Positions 16,444-25,989 of a stretch of 64,000 nucleotides of DNA are shown here, in pieces. Within the stretch, counting starts at the first letter, position 1. Every line of letters starts with the position of its first letter. Both the position numbers and the translations under genes were made by a program. Source of the stretch: Betaproteobacteria bacterium Ga0077523 (GTDB lineage: Bacteria; Pseudomonadota; Gammaproteobacteria; Burkholderiales; Ga0077523). The notes beneath the pieces were generated by a model. That model did no database searches and was not told the origin of the DNA. It saw only the letters and a program-made list of their open reading frames with translations. The stretch spans positions 19,357 to 83,356 of the forward strand of contig LNDQ01000072.1 in assembly GCA_001464695.1 (NCBI GenBank), written 5' to 3'.

Positions 16444-17184
16444 ATGGGCAAACCCGTCGCCATCGTCTTCGGAGTCGGCGCCGAGCGCGGTCTCGGCGCG
16501 GCGCTGTGTCGCCGGTTCGCGGCCGGAGGGCACCACGTCCTGGTGTCGGGGCGAACCCCCGCGAAGCTCGAACAGGTGGTGCGCACCATCGAGACCGCCG
16601 GTGGCACTGCCGCGGCGCTACCCGCCGACATCACTCAGGAATCCGACGTCATCGCGGCCTTCGATCGCGCGATGGCGCCCGGCACCGGCCTCGATCCGGT
16701 GGATCTGGTGGCCTACAACGCCGGCAACAATCAGCACATCGACTTTCGCGCACTGACTGCGGAACAGTTCGAGAACTTCTGGCGGGTGGGCTGCTACGGC
16801 GGTTTCCTGGCCGGCCGCGAAGCGGCGCGTCGCATGGTCCCGCTCGGGCGCGGCACGATCCTCTTCACCGGTGCTTCCGGAAGCCTGCGCGGCAAACCGG
16901 GCTACGCCCACTTCGCGGCAGCGAAAGCAGGCCTGCGGATGCTCGCCCAGAGCATGGCGCGCGAGTACGGCCCGCAAGGGATCCACGTTGCCCACGTCGT
17001 GATCGATGGCGGCATCGACGGCGATCGCCTGCGCCGGCTGCGCCCCGCCATCGTTGCCGAACGCGGCGACGACGGCTTGCTCGGCATCGATGCGATCGCG
17101 GACACCTATTGGCACTTGTACGGTCAGCACCGATCCGCGTGGGCGCAGGAAGTTGACCTGCGACCGTTCAAGGAGAGTTTCTGA
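16444..17184 (+). CDS. Short-chain dehydrogenase/reductase family protein with Phe in place of the catalytic Tyr
   Basis: 246 residues. The Rossmann fold is clear: FGVGAERGLG dinucleotide loop (residues 9-18), VSGRTPAKLE, YNAGNN, and SGSLRGKPGYAHFAAAKAG. The usual YxxxK dyad reads FAAAK, with a Tyr three residues before the Phe. This matches a known SDR subgroup with GF/YxxFAxAK and the C-terminal HVVIDGGIDGDR, whose reaction is poorly defined. It ends the HxlR operon, 46 nt after the MFS gene, and its last 17 bp overlap the convergent aminotransferase gene. Confidence 0.9.
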   Translation: MGKPVAIVFGVGAERGLGAALCRRFAAGGHHVLVSGRTPAKLEQVVRTIETAGGTAAALPADITQESDVIAAFDRAMAPGTGLDPVDLVAYNAGNNQHIDFRALTAEQFENFWRVGCYGGFLAGREAARRMVPLGRGTILFTGASGSLRGKPGYAHFAAAKAGLRMLAQSMAREYGPQGIHVAHVVIDGGIDGDRLRRLRPAIVAERGDDGLLGIDAIADTYWHLYGQHRSAWAQEVDLRPFKESF

Positions 17185-18508
17185 CGCAGCCCCCATCCCG
17201 ACCTTCCCCCACCGAAGGTGGGGGAAGGGGTGTACGGCTCCCTCCCCCGGCATGCACGCCGCCCACCGCAGCCGGCACGTCGAACTCGCGCCGGCACACC
17301 TCGGCAAGCCGCGCCAGGCCGTTGCGCATCGTTGGTTCATCCGGATGCGCAAAGCAGACCCGCAGCCAGGATCGGCCGGCGTCACCGTCGGTCATCCACT
17401 CGGCACCCGGATTGATCGCAACACCGGCCTGCAGGGCCACCTGTGCGAGGCGTGTCGTGTCCACCGGCTGCGGCAGCGCCATCCACAGGAAGATGCCGCC
17501 GGTCGGATCCGCGAACGTCGCCGCTGCGCCGAAGCTGTCGCGTATCGCCGCCATGAGAATCTCGACCTTGCGTCGCAGCGTCGCGCGCAATGCTTTCACG
17601 TGCGAGTCGAAATGCGTCGCGCAGTATTCGGCCAGCACCATCTGCTCCAGGGCGCCGGTGCCGCCATCGGTCTTCAGGGCGAGGATACGGCCCATCAGCG
17701 GCCAACCGGCGACCAGATAGCCGATGCGCAGAGCCGGCGCGATCGTCTTCGAGAACGACCCGATGTGGACGACCCGATCGCCGCCCGGCATGCCGCGTAG
17801 CGCCTGCGGACGCACGCCGTCCCACGTCAGGTCGGCGTAGCACTCGTCCTCGAAGATCGGCACGCCGTAGCGTGCGGAAAGTTCGAGCAGCTGGGCGCGC
17901 CGCTCGGTGCTCATGACGGTCGCGGTGGGGTTCTGCACCGTGGGAATGGTATAGATGAACTTCGGCCGGATCCCGCGGCGCGCCAGATCCGCCAATGCCG
18001 CATCGAGCGCATCGATGCGCATGCCGCCGGAATCGAGCGGAACGCCGACGATGTTGGCGCCGCGGCGCTTCAACCGCGAGAGGGTGCCGGCGTAGTTCAT
18101 GTCCTCCACGACCACCGTATCGCCAGGTGCGAGGAAGACGTCGTTCACCAGGTCGAGCCCCTGCAACGAACCGGACGTGATCAGGACTTCGTCGGGCGTG
18201 CAGCGGATGCCGGCATCGCGCGCCAGCTTGCGGACGATGAACTCGCGCAGCGGCAGGTAACCGAGCGGGCCGCTCGCCAGGCCATAGGTCGACAGCGTCG
18301 GGCCTTCGCGCTGCAGCACGCGTGTCGCCGCCTCGATCAGCCCGTCGACGGGAACACTGGCGGCATCGTTGTGGCCACCGACGAGATTGAACTCGGGAAA
18401 ACCGGTCCACCGCGCGGCGGCCGGCGGCAAGTCGGCGCGCATCAGGGACTCGACGTCGAACGCTCCGGCCACGGTCTCGCGCGGGGGGCTCATGCTAGTC
18501 GAGGACAT
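17168..18508 (-). CDS. PLP-dependent fold-type I aminotransferase with repeat-derived C-terminus
   Basis: 446 residues; the ATG at 18508 overlaps the DUF1015 stop by 14 nt, and an ATG at 18493 is an alternative. It resembles 2-aminoadipate/valine-pyruvate-like aminotransferases (the catalytic half of MocR proteins) without a DNA-binding domain. Visible: TYGLASGPLGYLPLR, TSGSLQGLDLV, TIPTVQNPTA, FEDECYADL and SFSKTIAPALRIGY with PLP Lys254. The last ~27 residues (GGGSRTPLPPPSVGEGRDGG) are a translation of the dispersed hairpin repeat at 17187-17252, so the native end probably lies near CRREFDVPA. Confidence 0.92.
   Translation of the reverse strand: MSSTSMSPPRETVAGAFDVESLMRADLPPAAARWTGFPEFNLVGGHNDAASVPVDGLIEAATRVLQREGPTLSTYGLASGPLGYLPLREFIVRKLARDAGIRCTPDEVLITSGSLQGLDLVNDVFLAPGDTVVVEDMNYAGTLSRLKRRGANIVGVPLDSGGMRIDALDAALADLARRGIRPKFIYTIPTVQNPTATVMSTERRAQLLELSARYGVPIFEDECYADLTWDGVRPQALRGMPGGDRVVHIGSFSKTIAPALRIGYLVAGWPLMGRILALKTDGGTGALEQMVLAEYCATHFDSHVKALRATLRRKVEILMAAIRDSFGAAATFADPTGGIFLWMALPQPVDTTRLAQVALQAGVAINPGAEWMTDGDAGRSWLRVCFAHPDEPTMRNGLARLAEVCRREFDVPAAVGGVHAGGGSRTPLPPPSVGEGRDGGCVRNSP
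17187..17252. repeat. GC-rich hairpin repeat inside the 3' end of the aminotransferase gene
   Basis: CCCCCATCCCGACCTTCCCCC followed by ACCGAAGGT, GGGGGAAGGGGTGTACGG and CCTCCCCCGGC. It begins right after the stop of the SDR gene and supplies the C-terminal codons of the convergent aminotransferase gene. Confidence 0.9.
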
Positions 18509-19724
18509 GGGAGAGCAGCCCGTCGGCCAGTTTCGGCTCGAACCAGGTGGACTTGGGAGGCATCACCTGCCCCGAATCGGCAACCGCCATGAGATCCTCC
18601 ATGTGCGTCGGATGCATGGCGATCGCGCACGCCATCTCGCCGCTGTTCACGCGTCGTTCGAGCTCCGGCAGGCCGCGAATGCCGCCGATGAAATCGATGC
18701 GCGGATCGCGCCGCGGATCGGTGATGTTCAGTACCGGCGCCAGCAACCGGTCCGCGAGCAGGCTTACATCGAGGCGTGCGACCGGATCGGCCGGCACGAA
18801 CTCGGGTCGGACCACCAGCCGATGCCACTGCCCTGCGATGTACAGACCGAACTCATGCGGTTGGGCAGGCTGCACCGGCACGGCGCTCGCCTCGACGGCG
18901 AAGCGCTGCCGCACGGCAGCGAGAAACGCGACGGGCGTGAGCCCGTTCAGGTCCTTCACCACACGGTGGTAGGGCAGGATCTGCATGCGGTGATGGGGAA
19001 ACGCCACCGCGAGGAAATACTCGTGACCGGCGGTGGCATCGCTGGTGCGGCGTGCGGCGGCAACGCGCGATGCTGCTGCGGACCGGTGGTGACCATCCGC
19101 GATATAGAGCGCCGGCAGCCGTTCGAACGCGTTCGTGATCACTTCGATGCTCGCGCCATCGGCGATGTCCCAGAGCTCGTGGCGCACACCGGTGTCGGCG
19201 ATGATGTCGAGCGCCGGCGCGCTGCCGGTGATCGCTGCAAGCAGTGCGTCGATCTCCGGTGCTGCAGGGTACGCCAGCAACACCGGCCCGGTCTGGGCGT
19301 TCAGGGCTTCGATCTGCTGCACGCGATCGTCTTCCTTGTCCGGCCGCGTGAACTCGTGCTTGCGCACACGATTCGCATCGTAGGCGGCGACCGATGCCGC
19401 CAGCGCGATACCAGCCTGCACGTGCGTGCCCATGGTCATGCGCCAGGCGTAGTACGCCGGTTTGCGATCGCGCGTGAGCACACCCTGGTCGCGCAGCCGC
19501 TTCAGGTTCTCCGCCCCTTTCCGGTAGACCTCGGGCGCATGCGGGTCCAAGCCCTCCGGCAGATCGATTTCCGGCTTCGAGATGTGCAGGAAGCTCACGG
19601 GCTTGCCGGCCACGCGCGCACGGGCTTCGGCCGATGTCAGGACGTCGTACGGCGGCGCAGCCACTTCGGCGGCGAACCGTGTGGCGGGACGAAGTGCCGC
19701 AAAAGGGCGAATCAGCGGGGCCAT
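18495..19724 (-). CDS. DUF1015 family protein
   Basis: 409 residues from the ATG at 19724. The DUF1015 pattern is clear: IRPFAALRP near the start, VAAPPYDVLTSAEAR, YYAWRM, YIADGHHRSAAASRVA, and the C-terminal VMPPKSTWFEPKLADGLL. The family is widespread and its biochemical role is unsettled. It is probably cotranscribed with the aminotransferase, whose start overlaps its stop; this pairing of DUF1015 with amino-acid enzymes fits a serine or amino-acid metabolic role but is only suggestive. Confidence 0.92.
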   Translation of the reverse strand: MAPLIRPFAALRPATRFAAEVAAPPYDVLTSAEARARVAGKPVSFLHISKPEIDLPEGLDPHAPEVYRKGAENLKRLRDQGVLTRDRKPAYYAWRMTMGTHVQAGIALAASVAAYDANRVRKHEFTRPDKEDDRVQQIEALNAQTGPVLLAYPAAPEIDALLAAITGSAPALDIIADTGVRHELWDIADGASIEVITNAFERLPALYIADGHHRSAAASRVAAARRTSDATAGHEYFLAVAFPHHRMQILPYHRVVKDLNGLTPVAFLAAVRQRFAVEASAVPVQPAQPHEFGLYIAGQWHRLVVRPEFVPADPVARLDVSLLADRLLAPVLNITDPRRDPRIDFIGGIRGLPELERRVNSGEMACAIAMHPTHMEDLMAVADSGQVMPPKSTWFEPKLADGLLSHVLD

Positions 19725-19914
19725 GAGCAAACAATGCGGGCGAAAGGCGCGATTCTACGGAATCCCGGTGCCGTCAGTCCGGCCATTTCCGCAACTTTTT
19801 CATGGGTATTCCCACGGCTGCCTCCGCGCCATTTTCTCAAGCCGACGCAGGGGGAGCCGTTACTGCCCCAGAGCGCCTTCGCCCCAGCGCCTGCCGGATG
19901 CGCTGCACCACAAC

Positions 19915-22035
19915 ATGCTTTCCGATACTTCCTACCTCAGCCCCTCCTACGACCCCTGGGTCGTCTGCGCCTCGATCGCCCTCGCGATCTTCGCCTCGTA
20001 TGTCGCACTCGACCTCGCCAAGCGGGTGCGCACCCCGGATCGCGCCGTGGTCTTCGGGTGGTGGACCGGCGGTTCCATTGCGCTGGGCACCGGCATCTGG
20101 GCCATGCACTTCGTCGGCATGTTCGCGTTCCAGCTGCCGCTTGCGGTCGGCTATGACCGCATCCTGACGTTCGTGTCGTGGCTCGCGGCCGTGGCCGTCT
20201 CGGGCATGGCACTGCGCGTGGCGAGCCGCGAAACCCTGGCTTTGCGCGATCTCGGCTTCGCTGCCGTGGCCATGGCTTTGGGCATCTGCGCCATGCACTA
20301 CATCGGCATGCTCGCGATGGTGATGACACCGGCGATCGTCTGGAATCCCTGGATGGTGGCATTGTCCGCAGCCATCGCCGCGGCGGCCTCGGCCGTGGCG
20401 CTCACGATCTTCTTCTGGCTGCGCCGCGTGAGCGGCATGCACGCCATCGCCTGGCAAGTGGTGGCGGCGACCGTGATGGGTATCGCGATCTGCGGGATGC
20501 ACTACACGGGCATGGCTGCGGCGCATTTTCCTACCGGTTCCATCTGCCTGACGGCCAATGGCCTGCGCGGCGACAGCCTTGGCATGCTGGTGCTGGTGGG
20601 CGCCGGCGCGCTGATGGTCATGACGATGTTCACATCGGCTCTCGATGCACGCATGCAGAGCCAGACAGCGCGTCTCGCCCGGTCGTTGCAGGTGGCCAAC
20701 GACGAACTGAAGCACTCGGCGTTCCGCGACCCGCTCACCGGTCTGTGCAACCGCCTCGTGCTGGAAGATCGCCTCGACCATGCCGTCGTGCGAGCCGAGC
20801 GCCACGGCGGCAGGATCGCCGTCCTGTTCGTGGACCTCGATGGCTTCAAGCCGATCAACGACTCGTTCGGCCATACGGCCGGCGACACCGTGTTGCAGGA
20901 AGTCGCTGCGCGCCTCCGGGCCCTGACACGCGAGGGGGATACCGTCGCACGCATCGGCGGCGACGAGTTCGTGCTGTTGCTCGAAGACGCGCCCGACGAG
21001 ACCTTCGCCGAGGTGATCGCGCGCCGGACGCTCACGATGCTGGGCCGGCCCTTCGCTCTGGAAGGCCGCGAAGTGCAGTTGTCCTGCTCCATCGGCGTCT
21101 CGATGGCGCCGGATCACGGATCGCCGGACAAGCTGATCCACCGCGCCGATGCCGCGATGTACATGGCGAAGCACGCGGGCGGTGCCACGTACGTGGTGTG
21201 GGCACCTCGCATGGACGTCGATGTACGCGGCCAGGTCGATCTGCAGAGCGAACTGCGACTCGCGATCGAGCGCGGCGAGCTCGAGCTGTATTTCCAGCCG
21301 AAGATCGGGAGCCGGTCGGGACGCATCACCGGCGCCGAAGCGCTGTTGCGCTGGCACCATCCGGTGCGCGGCATGGTGAGCCCCGCCATCTTCGTGCCGC
21401 TCGCGGAGCGCTTCGGCTTGATCGGCTCGCTCGGGCACTGGGTTCTGGACAATGCCTGCCGCCAGATCCGCCAGTGGCAGGATGCCGGCACGACGCTGCC
21501 CGTAGCGGTCAATCTCTCGGTGCATCAACTACGCCGCGACGACCTGGTGCCGCGCATCCGCCACGCGCTCGAGGATCACCGCATCGATCCCAAGCTGCTC
21601 ACCTTCGAGATCACCGAATCGGCGGCCATGGAAGACACGCAGACGACCATGCGATCGTTTGCGGAATTGTCGGCACTCGGGGTGTCGCTCGCGATCGACG
21701 ATTTCGGCACCGGCTACTCGAGCCTCGCCTACCTGCGGCGCTTGCCCGCGACCCAGCTCAAGATCGATCGCAGTTTCGTCCACGACCTCGACCAGAGCGT
21801 CGATGCGCTCGCCGTGGTGAAGGCGGTGGTGAGCCTCGCGCACGCACTCGGGCTCGAGGTGGTCGCCGAAGGTGTCGAGACCGAGCATCAGCGCGACGTG
21901 CTGGTCCAGCTGCAATGCGAACAGCTGCAGGGCTTTCTCTTTGCCCGACCGATGCCGGCATCCGACCTGCTGCGGTGGATCCAGGAAAGGCATGCGCAGC
22001 AGCCGGCGGCCGTCGCGCGAGTGTCGGCGGCTTAG
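19915..22035 (+). CDS. MHYT-GGDEF-EAL cyclic-di-GMP protein
   Basis: 706 residues. Residues 1-245 hold an MHYT sensor of about seven membrane helices with the three motifs MHFVGM, MHYIGM and MHYTGM, thought to bind copper and sense O2, CO or NO. A GGDEF domain (about 265-430) has an intact RIGGDEF active site; an EAL domain (about 445-690) keeps EALLRW, NLSVHQL, DDFGTGYSSL and EGVET, so both synthesis and hydrolysis of c-di-GMP are possible. No strong ribosome site precedes the ATG. Monocistronic, divergent from the DUF1015 gene over 190 bp. Confidence 0.95.
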   Translation: MLSDTSYLSPSYDPWVVCASIALAIFASYVALDLAKRVRTPDRAVVFGWWTGGSIALGTGIWAMHFVGMFAFQLPLAVGYDRILTFVSWLAAVAVSGMALRVASRETLALRDLGFAAVAMALGICAMHYIGMLAMVMTPAIVWNPWMVALSAAIAAAASAVALTIFFWLRRVSGMHAIAWQVVAATVMGIAICGMHYTGMAAAHFPTGSICLTANGLRGDSLGMLVLVGAGALMVMTMFTSALDARMQSQTARLARSLQVANDELKHSAFRDPLTGLCNRLVLEDRLDHAVVRAERHGGRIAVLFVDLDGFKPINDSFGHTAGDTVLQEVAARLRALTREGDTVARIGGDEFVLLLEDAPDETFAEVIARRTLTMLGRPFALEGREVQLSCSIGVSMAPDHGSPDKLIHRADAAMYMAKHAGGATYVVWAPRMDVDVRGQVDLQSELRLAIERGELELYFQPKIGSRSGRITGAEALLRWHHPVRGMVSPAIFVPLAERFGLIGSLGHWVLDNACRQIRQWQDAGTTLPVAVNLSVHQLRRDDLVPRIRHALEDHRIDPKLLTFEITESAAMEDTQTTMRSFAELSALGVSLAIDDFGTGYSSLAYLRRLPATQLKIDRSFVHDLDQSVDALAVVKAVVSLAHALGLEVVAEGVETEHQRDVLVQLQCEQLQGFLFARPMPASDLLRWIQERHAQQPAAVARVSAA

Positions 22036-22045
22036 GCATCCCGGT

Positions 22046-22876
22046 CTACGCGCGCGGGGGCGTCGATGCACGGCGCGCGAACGTACACAACCGGTAGCCG
22101 TCGCGCAACGACGGCAGCAGGTACCGGATCACGAAGGCCGGTACGCGAACGCGCTTCAGTTCGGCCGCCCGCAGCGCGATGGACAGACACTCGCGCCGCT
22201 CGTAGCCGAGCGTCTCGACGGCTGCCACCGGATCGGATGGATGAAACCGCCAGCGGGCACCGAGCGTTGCGATGCGCGCGATGATCCGCTTGCCCCAGCG
22301 CTGCACGAATGCGTCTGACTGCAGATCGCAGATCAGTTCGTGCCGCGGAAACAGATTGCCCAAGGTCCTTGCCGTCACGGCGATGGCGGACGCGTCGAGG
22401 TAGTAGGCAACACCCTCCATCACCACCGTCACCGGACCGTCGTTCGCGTGCGGAGCAAGCTTGTCCGCCAGCGACTCCCGGGCGAAGTCGATCGCGATAC
22501 GGGTCAGAGGATTGGGACTCTCGCCCGCGGGCGCGACCGCCTCCTTACGCTCGATCACTGCCGGCTCGTCCACTTCGATCCATCGGCCGCCCTCGAGACG
22601 CAGCGCACGGGAATCGAAGCCGGCGCCCACCAGGATGATTCGATGGTCAGACCGCGTGGCCAGGCGCGCTTTCAGCCATTGATCGATCAACCAGTGACGC
22701 ACGATGTTCGCGCCGTTGGCATCCTCGAGATCGGTGAAGCGCTCGAACACGCGGCGACCCTCGTCATCCAGGAATCGCTCGGCCCAGGTGTCGCCCACGA
22801 GCGGATTCGACGATCGGGCGTCCTGCATGCGCACGCCGGTGCAGTACCAGGCGGTCTTCGAGACCGGATTGGCCAT
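22046..22876 (-). CDS. Class I SAM-dependent methyltransferase, LCM (PPM1/TcmP) family
   Basis: 276 residues from the ATG at 22876. LCM-type signatures: SKTAWYCTGVRMQDA near the start, the SAM-binding LVGAGFDSRALRL, VDEPAVIERK and VVMEGVAYYL. Bacterial members methylate carboxyl or hydroxyl groups of small molecules; the acceptor is unknown. It starts 12 nt after the RND permease stop, and GGAGG sits at the permease's end, so it is the third gene of that operon. A link to metal efflux is not obvious. Confidence 0.92.
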   Translation of the reverse strand: MANPVSKTAWYCTGVRMQDARSSNPLVGDTWAERFLDDEGRRVFERFTDLEDANGANIVRHWLIDQWLKARLATRSDHRIILVGAGFDSRALRLEGGRWIEVDEPAVIERKEAVAPAGESPNPLTRIAIDFARESLADKLAPHANDGPVTVVMEGVAYYLDASAIAVTARTLGNLFPRHELICDLQSDAFVQRWGKRIIARIATLGARWRFHPSDPVAAVETLGYERRECLSIALRAAELKRVRVPAFVIRYLLPSLRDGYRLCTFARRASTPPRA

Positions 22877-22887
22877 GCCTGGGGAGC

Positions 22888-25800
22888 TCACGCCTCCACT
22901 TTCACCTCGTCGAACCACCGGTACAGCACCGGCAGCATCACGAGAGTAAGCAGCGTCGACGTGATGAGGCCGCCGATCACGACCACGGCGAGCGGGCGCT
23001 GTACCTCCGACCCCGGCCCGGTGGCGAACAGGAACGGGATGAGGCCCAGCATCGCCACCGTGGCAGTCATGAGCACGGGGCGCAGGCGCAAGGTGGTGCC
23101 GTTCACTACGGCGTTCTCGACCGACTGGCCTTCCATCCGCAGCGACCGGATGTAGGTGACCAGCACCACGCCGTTCAGCACCGCGATGCCCCACAGCGCG
23201 ATGAAGCCGACCGATGCAGGCACCGAGAGATACTCCCCGCTCACGTACAGGCCGACGATGCCGCCGATCGATGCGAACGGCAGCACCATGATGATGAGGA
23301 TCGCGAGCTTGAGCGACCGGAACAGCAGGAACAGCAGGAAGAAGATGCCGGCGATCGTGACCGGCACGATGATCGACAGATGACCCAGCGCACGCTCCAT
23401 GTTCTGGAACTGGCCGCCATAGACGAGGTAGTAGCTCTCCGGCAGATTGATCCTGGCGGAGATGACCTGTTGCAGCTCTGCGACGAAGCCGCCGAGGTCG
23501 CGATCGCGCACGTTGATGCCCACCACCAGGCGCCGTTTCGCCGTCTCGCGGCTCACCTGTGCCGGCCCTTCGATCAGCCGGATGTCGGCCAGACTTTCCA
23601 GGGACACCTGGGCACCGCTCGGCGTCGGCAGCAGCAGCTTGCGGATCGCCTCGCCGTTGTCGCGAAACTGTTCGAGCAGACGCACGCTGCCCTCGAAGCG
23701 CCGCTCGCCTTCGTAGACCTGGGTCGCCACCTTGCCGCCGATCGCCATCTCGATCACGTCGTGCACGTCCGACACGTTGATGCCATAGCGCGCGATGGTC
23801 GGGCGATCCACATCGATCGCGAGGTATTGCTGTCCGGTCGCCCGCTCCACACGGATATCCTGGGCCCCGCGTATGCCGCCGGCGACACGTGCGATCTCGT
23901 CCGCCGTCCGCTTGAGCGTGTTCATGTCGTCGCCGAACACCTTGACCGCGACGTCGGAGCGCACGCCGGTCACGAGTTCGTCGACACGGTCGGATATCGG
24001 CTGCGCCATGACGATCTGCGCACCGGGGATGGCGCGCAGCTTTTCCCGGATCGTATCGGCGATGGTGTCCTGGTCCCACCCGGCGGGCCACTCGGCGCGC
24101 GGTTTGAGACTCACGATCGGGGAGGACTCGTTCTGCGCCTGCGGGTCGGCCGGGCTCTCCCCTCGACCAAGGCCGGATACCGCCGACTTGACGCCGGGAA
24201 TCTCGCGGATCAGCCGCATGGCCTGCATCTCGAGCTCGATCGATTCCTCGATGGCGATATTGGGCGCCCGGATCACGTTGGGCACCAGCGATCCTTCCTT
24301 CATCTCGGGGATGAACGAGGTTCCGAGCAAGGGGATGAGCGCCAGCGAACCCGCGAAGGCCATGCCGCTCACCGCTATCGTCGCGACGGGTCGATCGATC
24401 GCCCCATGCAACAGCGGCAGATAGGGGCGCTTCACCGCCGCGATGAGCCAGGTATCGTGATCGCGGCCGCCTTTCAGCCCGTAGGCGCACAGCACCGGCG
24501 ACAGCACGAGTGACAGCACGAGCGAGATGGTGAGCGCGATGGCGATGGTGTAGGCGAGCGGCGCGAACATCTTGCCTTCCATGCCCTGCAGCGTCATGAG
24601 CGGGACGAAGACGAGGATGATGATGCCCACACCGAACACCACCGGTGTGGCGACCTCGACGACCGCCTCGAAGATGACGTGCAGCCGGTTGCCACCCTGG
24701 GCACCCGGGCGGCCCAGGTGCGCGAAGGTGTTCTCGACCACCACCACCGACCCATCGACCACCAGCCCGATCGCGATCGCCAGGCCGCCGAGCGACATCA
24801 GGTTCGCGGACAGCCCCACCTCGTTCATCACCATGAACGTGATGAGCGGCGTCAGCAGCAGCGTCATCACGACGATCAGGCTGGAGCGGACATCGCCGAG
24901 GAACAGGAACAGCACCACGATCACCAGGATCGCCCCCTCGATCAGGACCTTGGTCACGGTCCACAGGGCCGCATCGACCAGTTCGGTGCGATCGTAGAAC
25001 GGCACGATCTTGAGGTCGTCCGGCAGCATGCCCTTGCGGTTGATCTCGGCGACCCGTTCCTGGACCCGGGTCACCACCTCCTTCGCGTTGCCGCCCCGGA
25101 TCATCATCACGATCCCGCCGACAGCCTCGGTGACACCATTCTTGATGAGCGCGCCCTGCCGTACTTCGTGGCCGATGGCCACGTCGGCGACGTTGCGAAT
25201 GTAGACGGGGGTACCGTCGACCTCTTTCAGGACGATGGTGCGGATGTCTTCGAGATCGCGGACGAGACCCAGGCCACGGATCAGGTGCTGCTCCGCGTAG
25301 TGCCGTACCACGCCCCCGCCCGCGTTGGCGTTGTTGTTCTTCAACGCTTCGAACACCTGCGGCACCGAGATGCGGTAGTGGTGCATTCGATCGGGGTTGA
25401 GCCGCACCTGGTACTGACGCACGTAACCGCCCTGGGAATTGATCTCGGCCACGCCGGGAATGGAACGCAACAGCGGCCGCACCACCCAGTCCTGCGCGAC
25501 GCGGCGACGCATCAGCTCGTCGACGCCCAGCTGCCTTTCGCCATCGTCGTCGCGCTCGAGCGTGAACTGATAGACCTCCCCCAGGCCCGTCGACACGGGC
25601 CCCAGGACCGGTGTCACGTCCTCGGGCAGACGGGGTCCGAGCTCCAGCAGGCGCTCCATCACGAGTTGCCGTGCGAAGTAGACCGGCGTGTTGTCGGTGA
25701 AGACCAGGGTCACCAGCGACAGGCCCGGCTTGATGAGTGAGCGCATTTCCGTCAAGCCCGGCAGACCGGTCATGCCGATCTCGATCGGCACGGTCACGAA

Positions 25801-25989
25801 CCGCTCCACTTCCTCGGGCGACCTGCCGGGCGCCTCGGTCGCGACCAGCACCTGAATATTGGTCACGTCGGGAAACGCGTCGACCGACAGCTTGCGGGCT
25901 GCGTCCAGGCCGAACAGCGCCAGGCATGCCGCCACCACCACGACCACGATACGTTGTCTCAGCGCGCCGCGGATCAGCGCCTCGATCAA
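22888..25989 (-). CDS. Heavy-metal efflux RND permease (CzcA/CusA family)
   Basis: 1033 residues from a TTG at 25989 that overlaps the adaptor stop by 4 nt and follows GGAGGGAG. HME-RND features: SVDAFPDVTNIQV, TEAPGRSPEEVERFVTVPIE, QDWVVRPLLRSIPGVAEINSQGGY, and the helix-4 segment GLVVDGSVVVVENTFAHL. Twelve membrane helices in two halves with two large periplasmic loops. It exports divalent or monovalent metal ions, driven by protons; the metal cannot be assigned. No outer-membrane CzcC-like gene is in the window. Confidence 0.95.
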   Translation of the reverse strand: MIEALIRGALRQRIVVVVVAACLALFGLDAARKLSVDAFPDVTNIQVLVATEAPGRSPEEVERFVTVPIEIGMTGLPGLTEMRSLIKPGLSLVTLVFTDNTPVYFARQLVMERLLELGPRLPEDVTPVLGPVSTGLGEVYQFTLERDDDGERQLGVDELMRRRVAQDWVVRPLLRSIPGVAEINSQGGYVRQYQVRLNPDRMHHYRISVPQVFEALKNNNANAGGGVVRHYAEQHLIRGLGLVRDLEDIRTIVLKEVDGTPVYIRNVADVAIGHEVRQGALIKNGVTEAVGGIVMMIRGGNAKEVVTRVQERVAEINRKGMLPDDLKIVPFYDRTELVDAALWTVTKVLIEGAILVIVVLFLFLGDVRSSLIVVMTLLLTPLITFMVMNEVGLSANLMSLGGLAIAIGLVVDGSVVVVENTFAHLGRPGAQGGNRLHVIFEAVVEVATPVVFGVGIIILVFVPLMTLQGMEGKMFAPLAYTIAIALTISLVLSLVLSPVLCAYGLKGGRDHDTWLIAAVKRPYLPLLHGAIDRPVATIAVSGMAFAGSLALIPLLGTSFIPEMKEGSLVPNVIRAPNIAIEESIELEMQAMRLIREIPGVKSAVSGLGRGESPADPQAQNESSPIVSLKPRAEWPAGWDQDTIADTIREKLRAIPGAQIVMAQPISDRVDELVTGVRSDVAVKVFGDDMNTLKRTADEIARVAGGIRGAQDIRVERATGQQYLAIDVDRPTIARYGINVSDVHDVIEMAIGGKVATQVYEGERRFEGSVRLLEQFRDNGEAIRKLLLPTPSGAQVSLESLADIRLIEGPAQVSRETAKRRLVVGINVRDRDLGGFVAELQQVISARINLPESYYLVYGGQFQNMERALGHLSIIVPVTIAGIFFLLFLLFRSLKLAILIIMVLPFASIGGIVGLYVSGEYLSVPASVGFIALWGIAVLNGVVLVTYIRSLRMEGQSVENAVVNGTTLRLRPVLMTATVAMLGLIPFLFATGPGSEVQRPLAVVVIGGLITSTLLTLVMLPVLYRWFDEVKVEA

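Noticed and set aside
13718..16756. A 1012-codon plus-strand frame across the MATE, MFS and SDR genes
   Set aside because: Arg-rich out-of-frame shadow; the real genes lie in other frames with membrane segments and signatures.
22046..25927. A methyltransferase fused to a 1000-residue upstream region
   Set aside because: The upstream part is an alternative frame of the RND permease. The methyltransferase has its own ATG at 22876.
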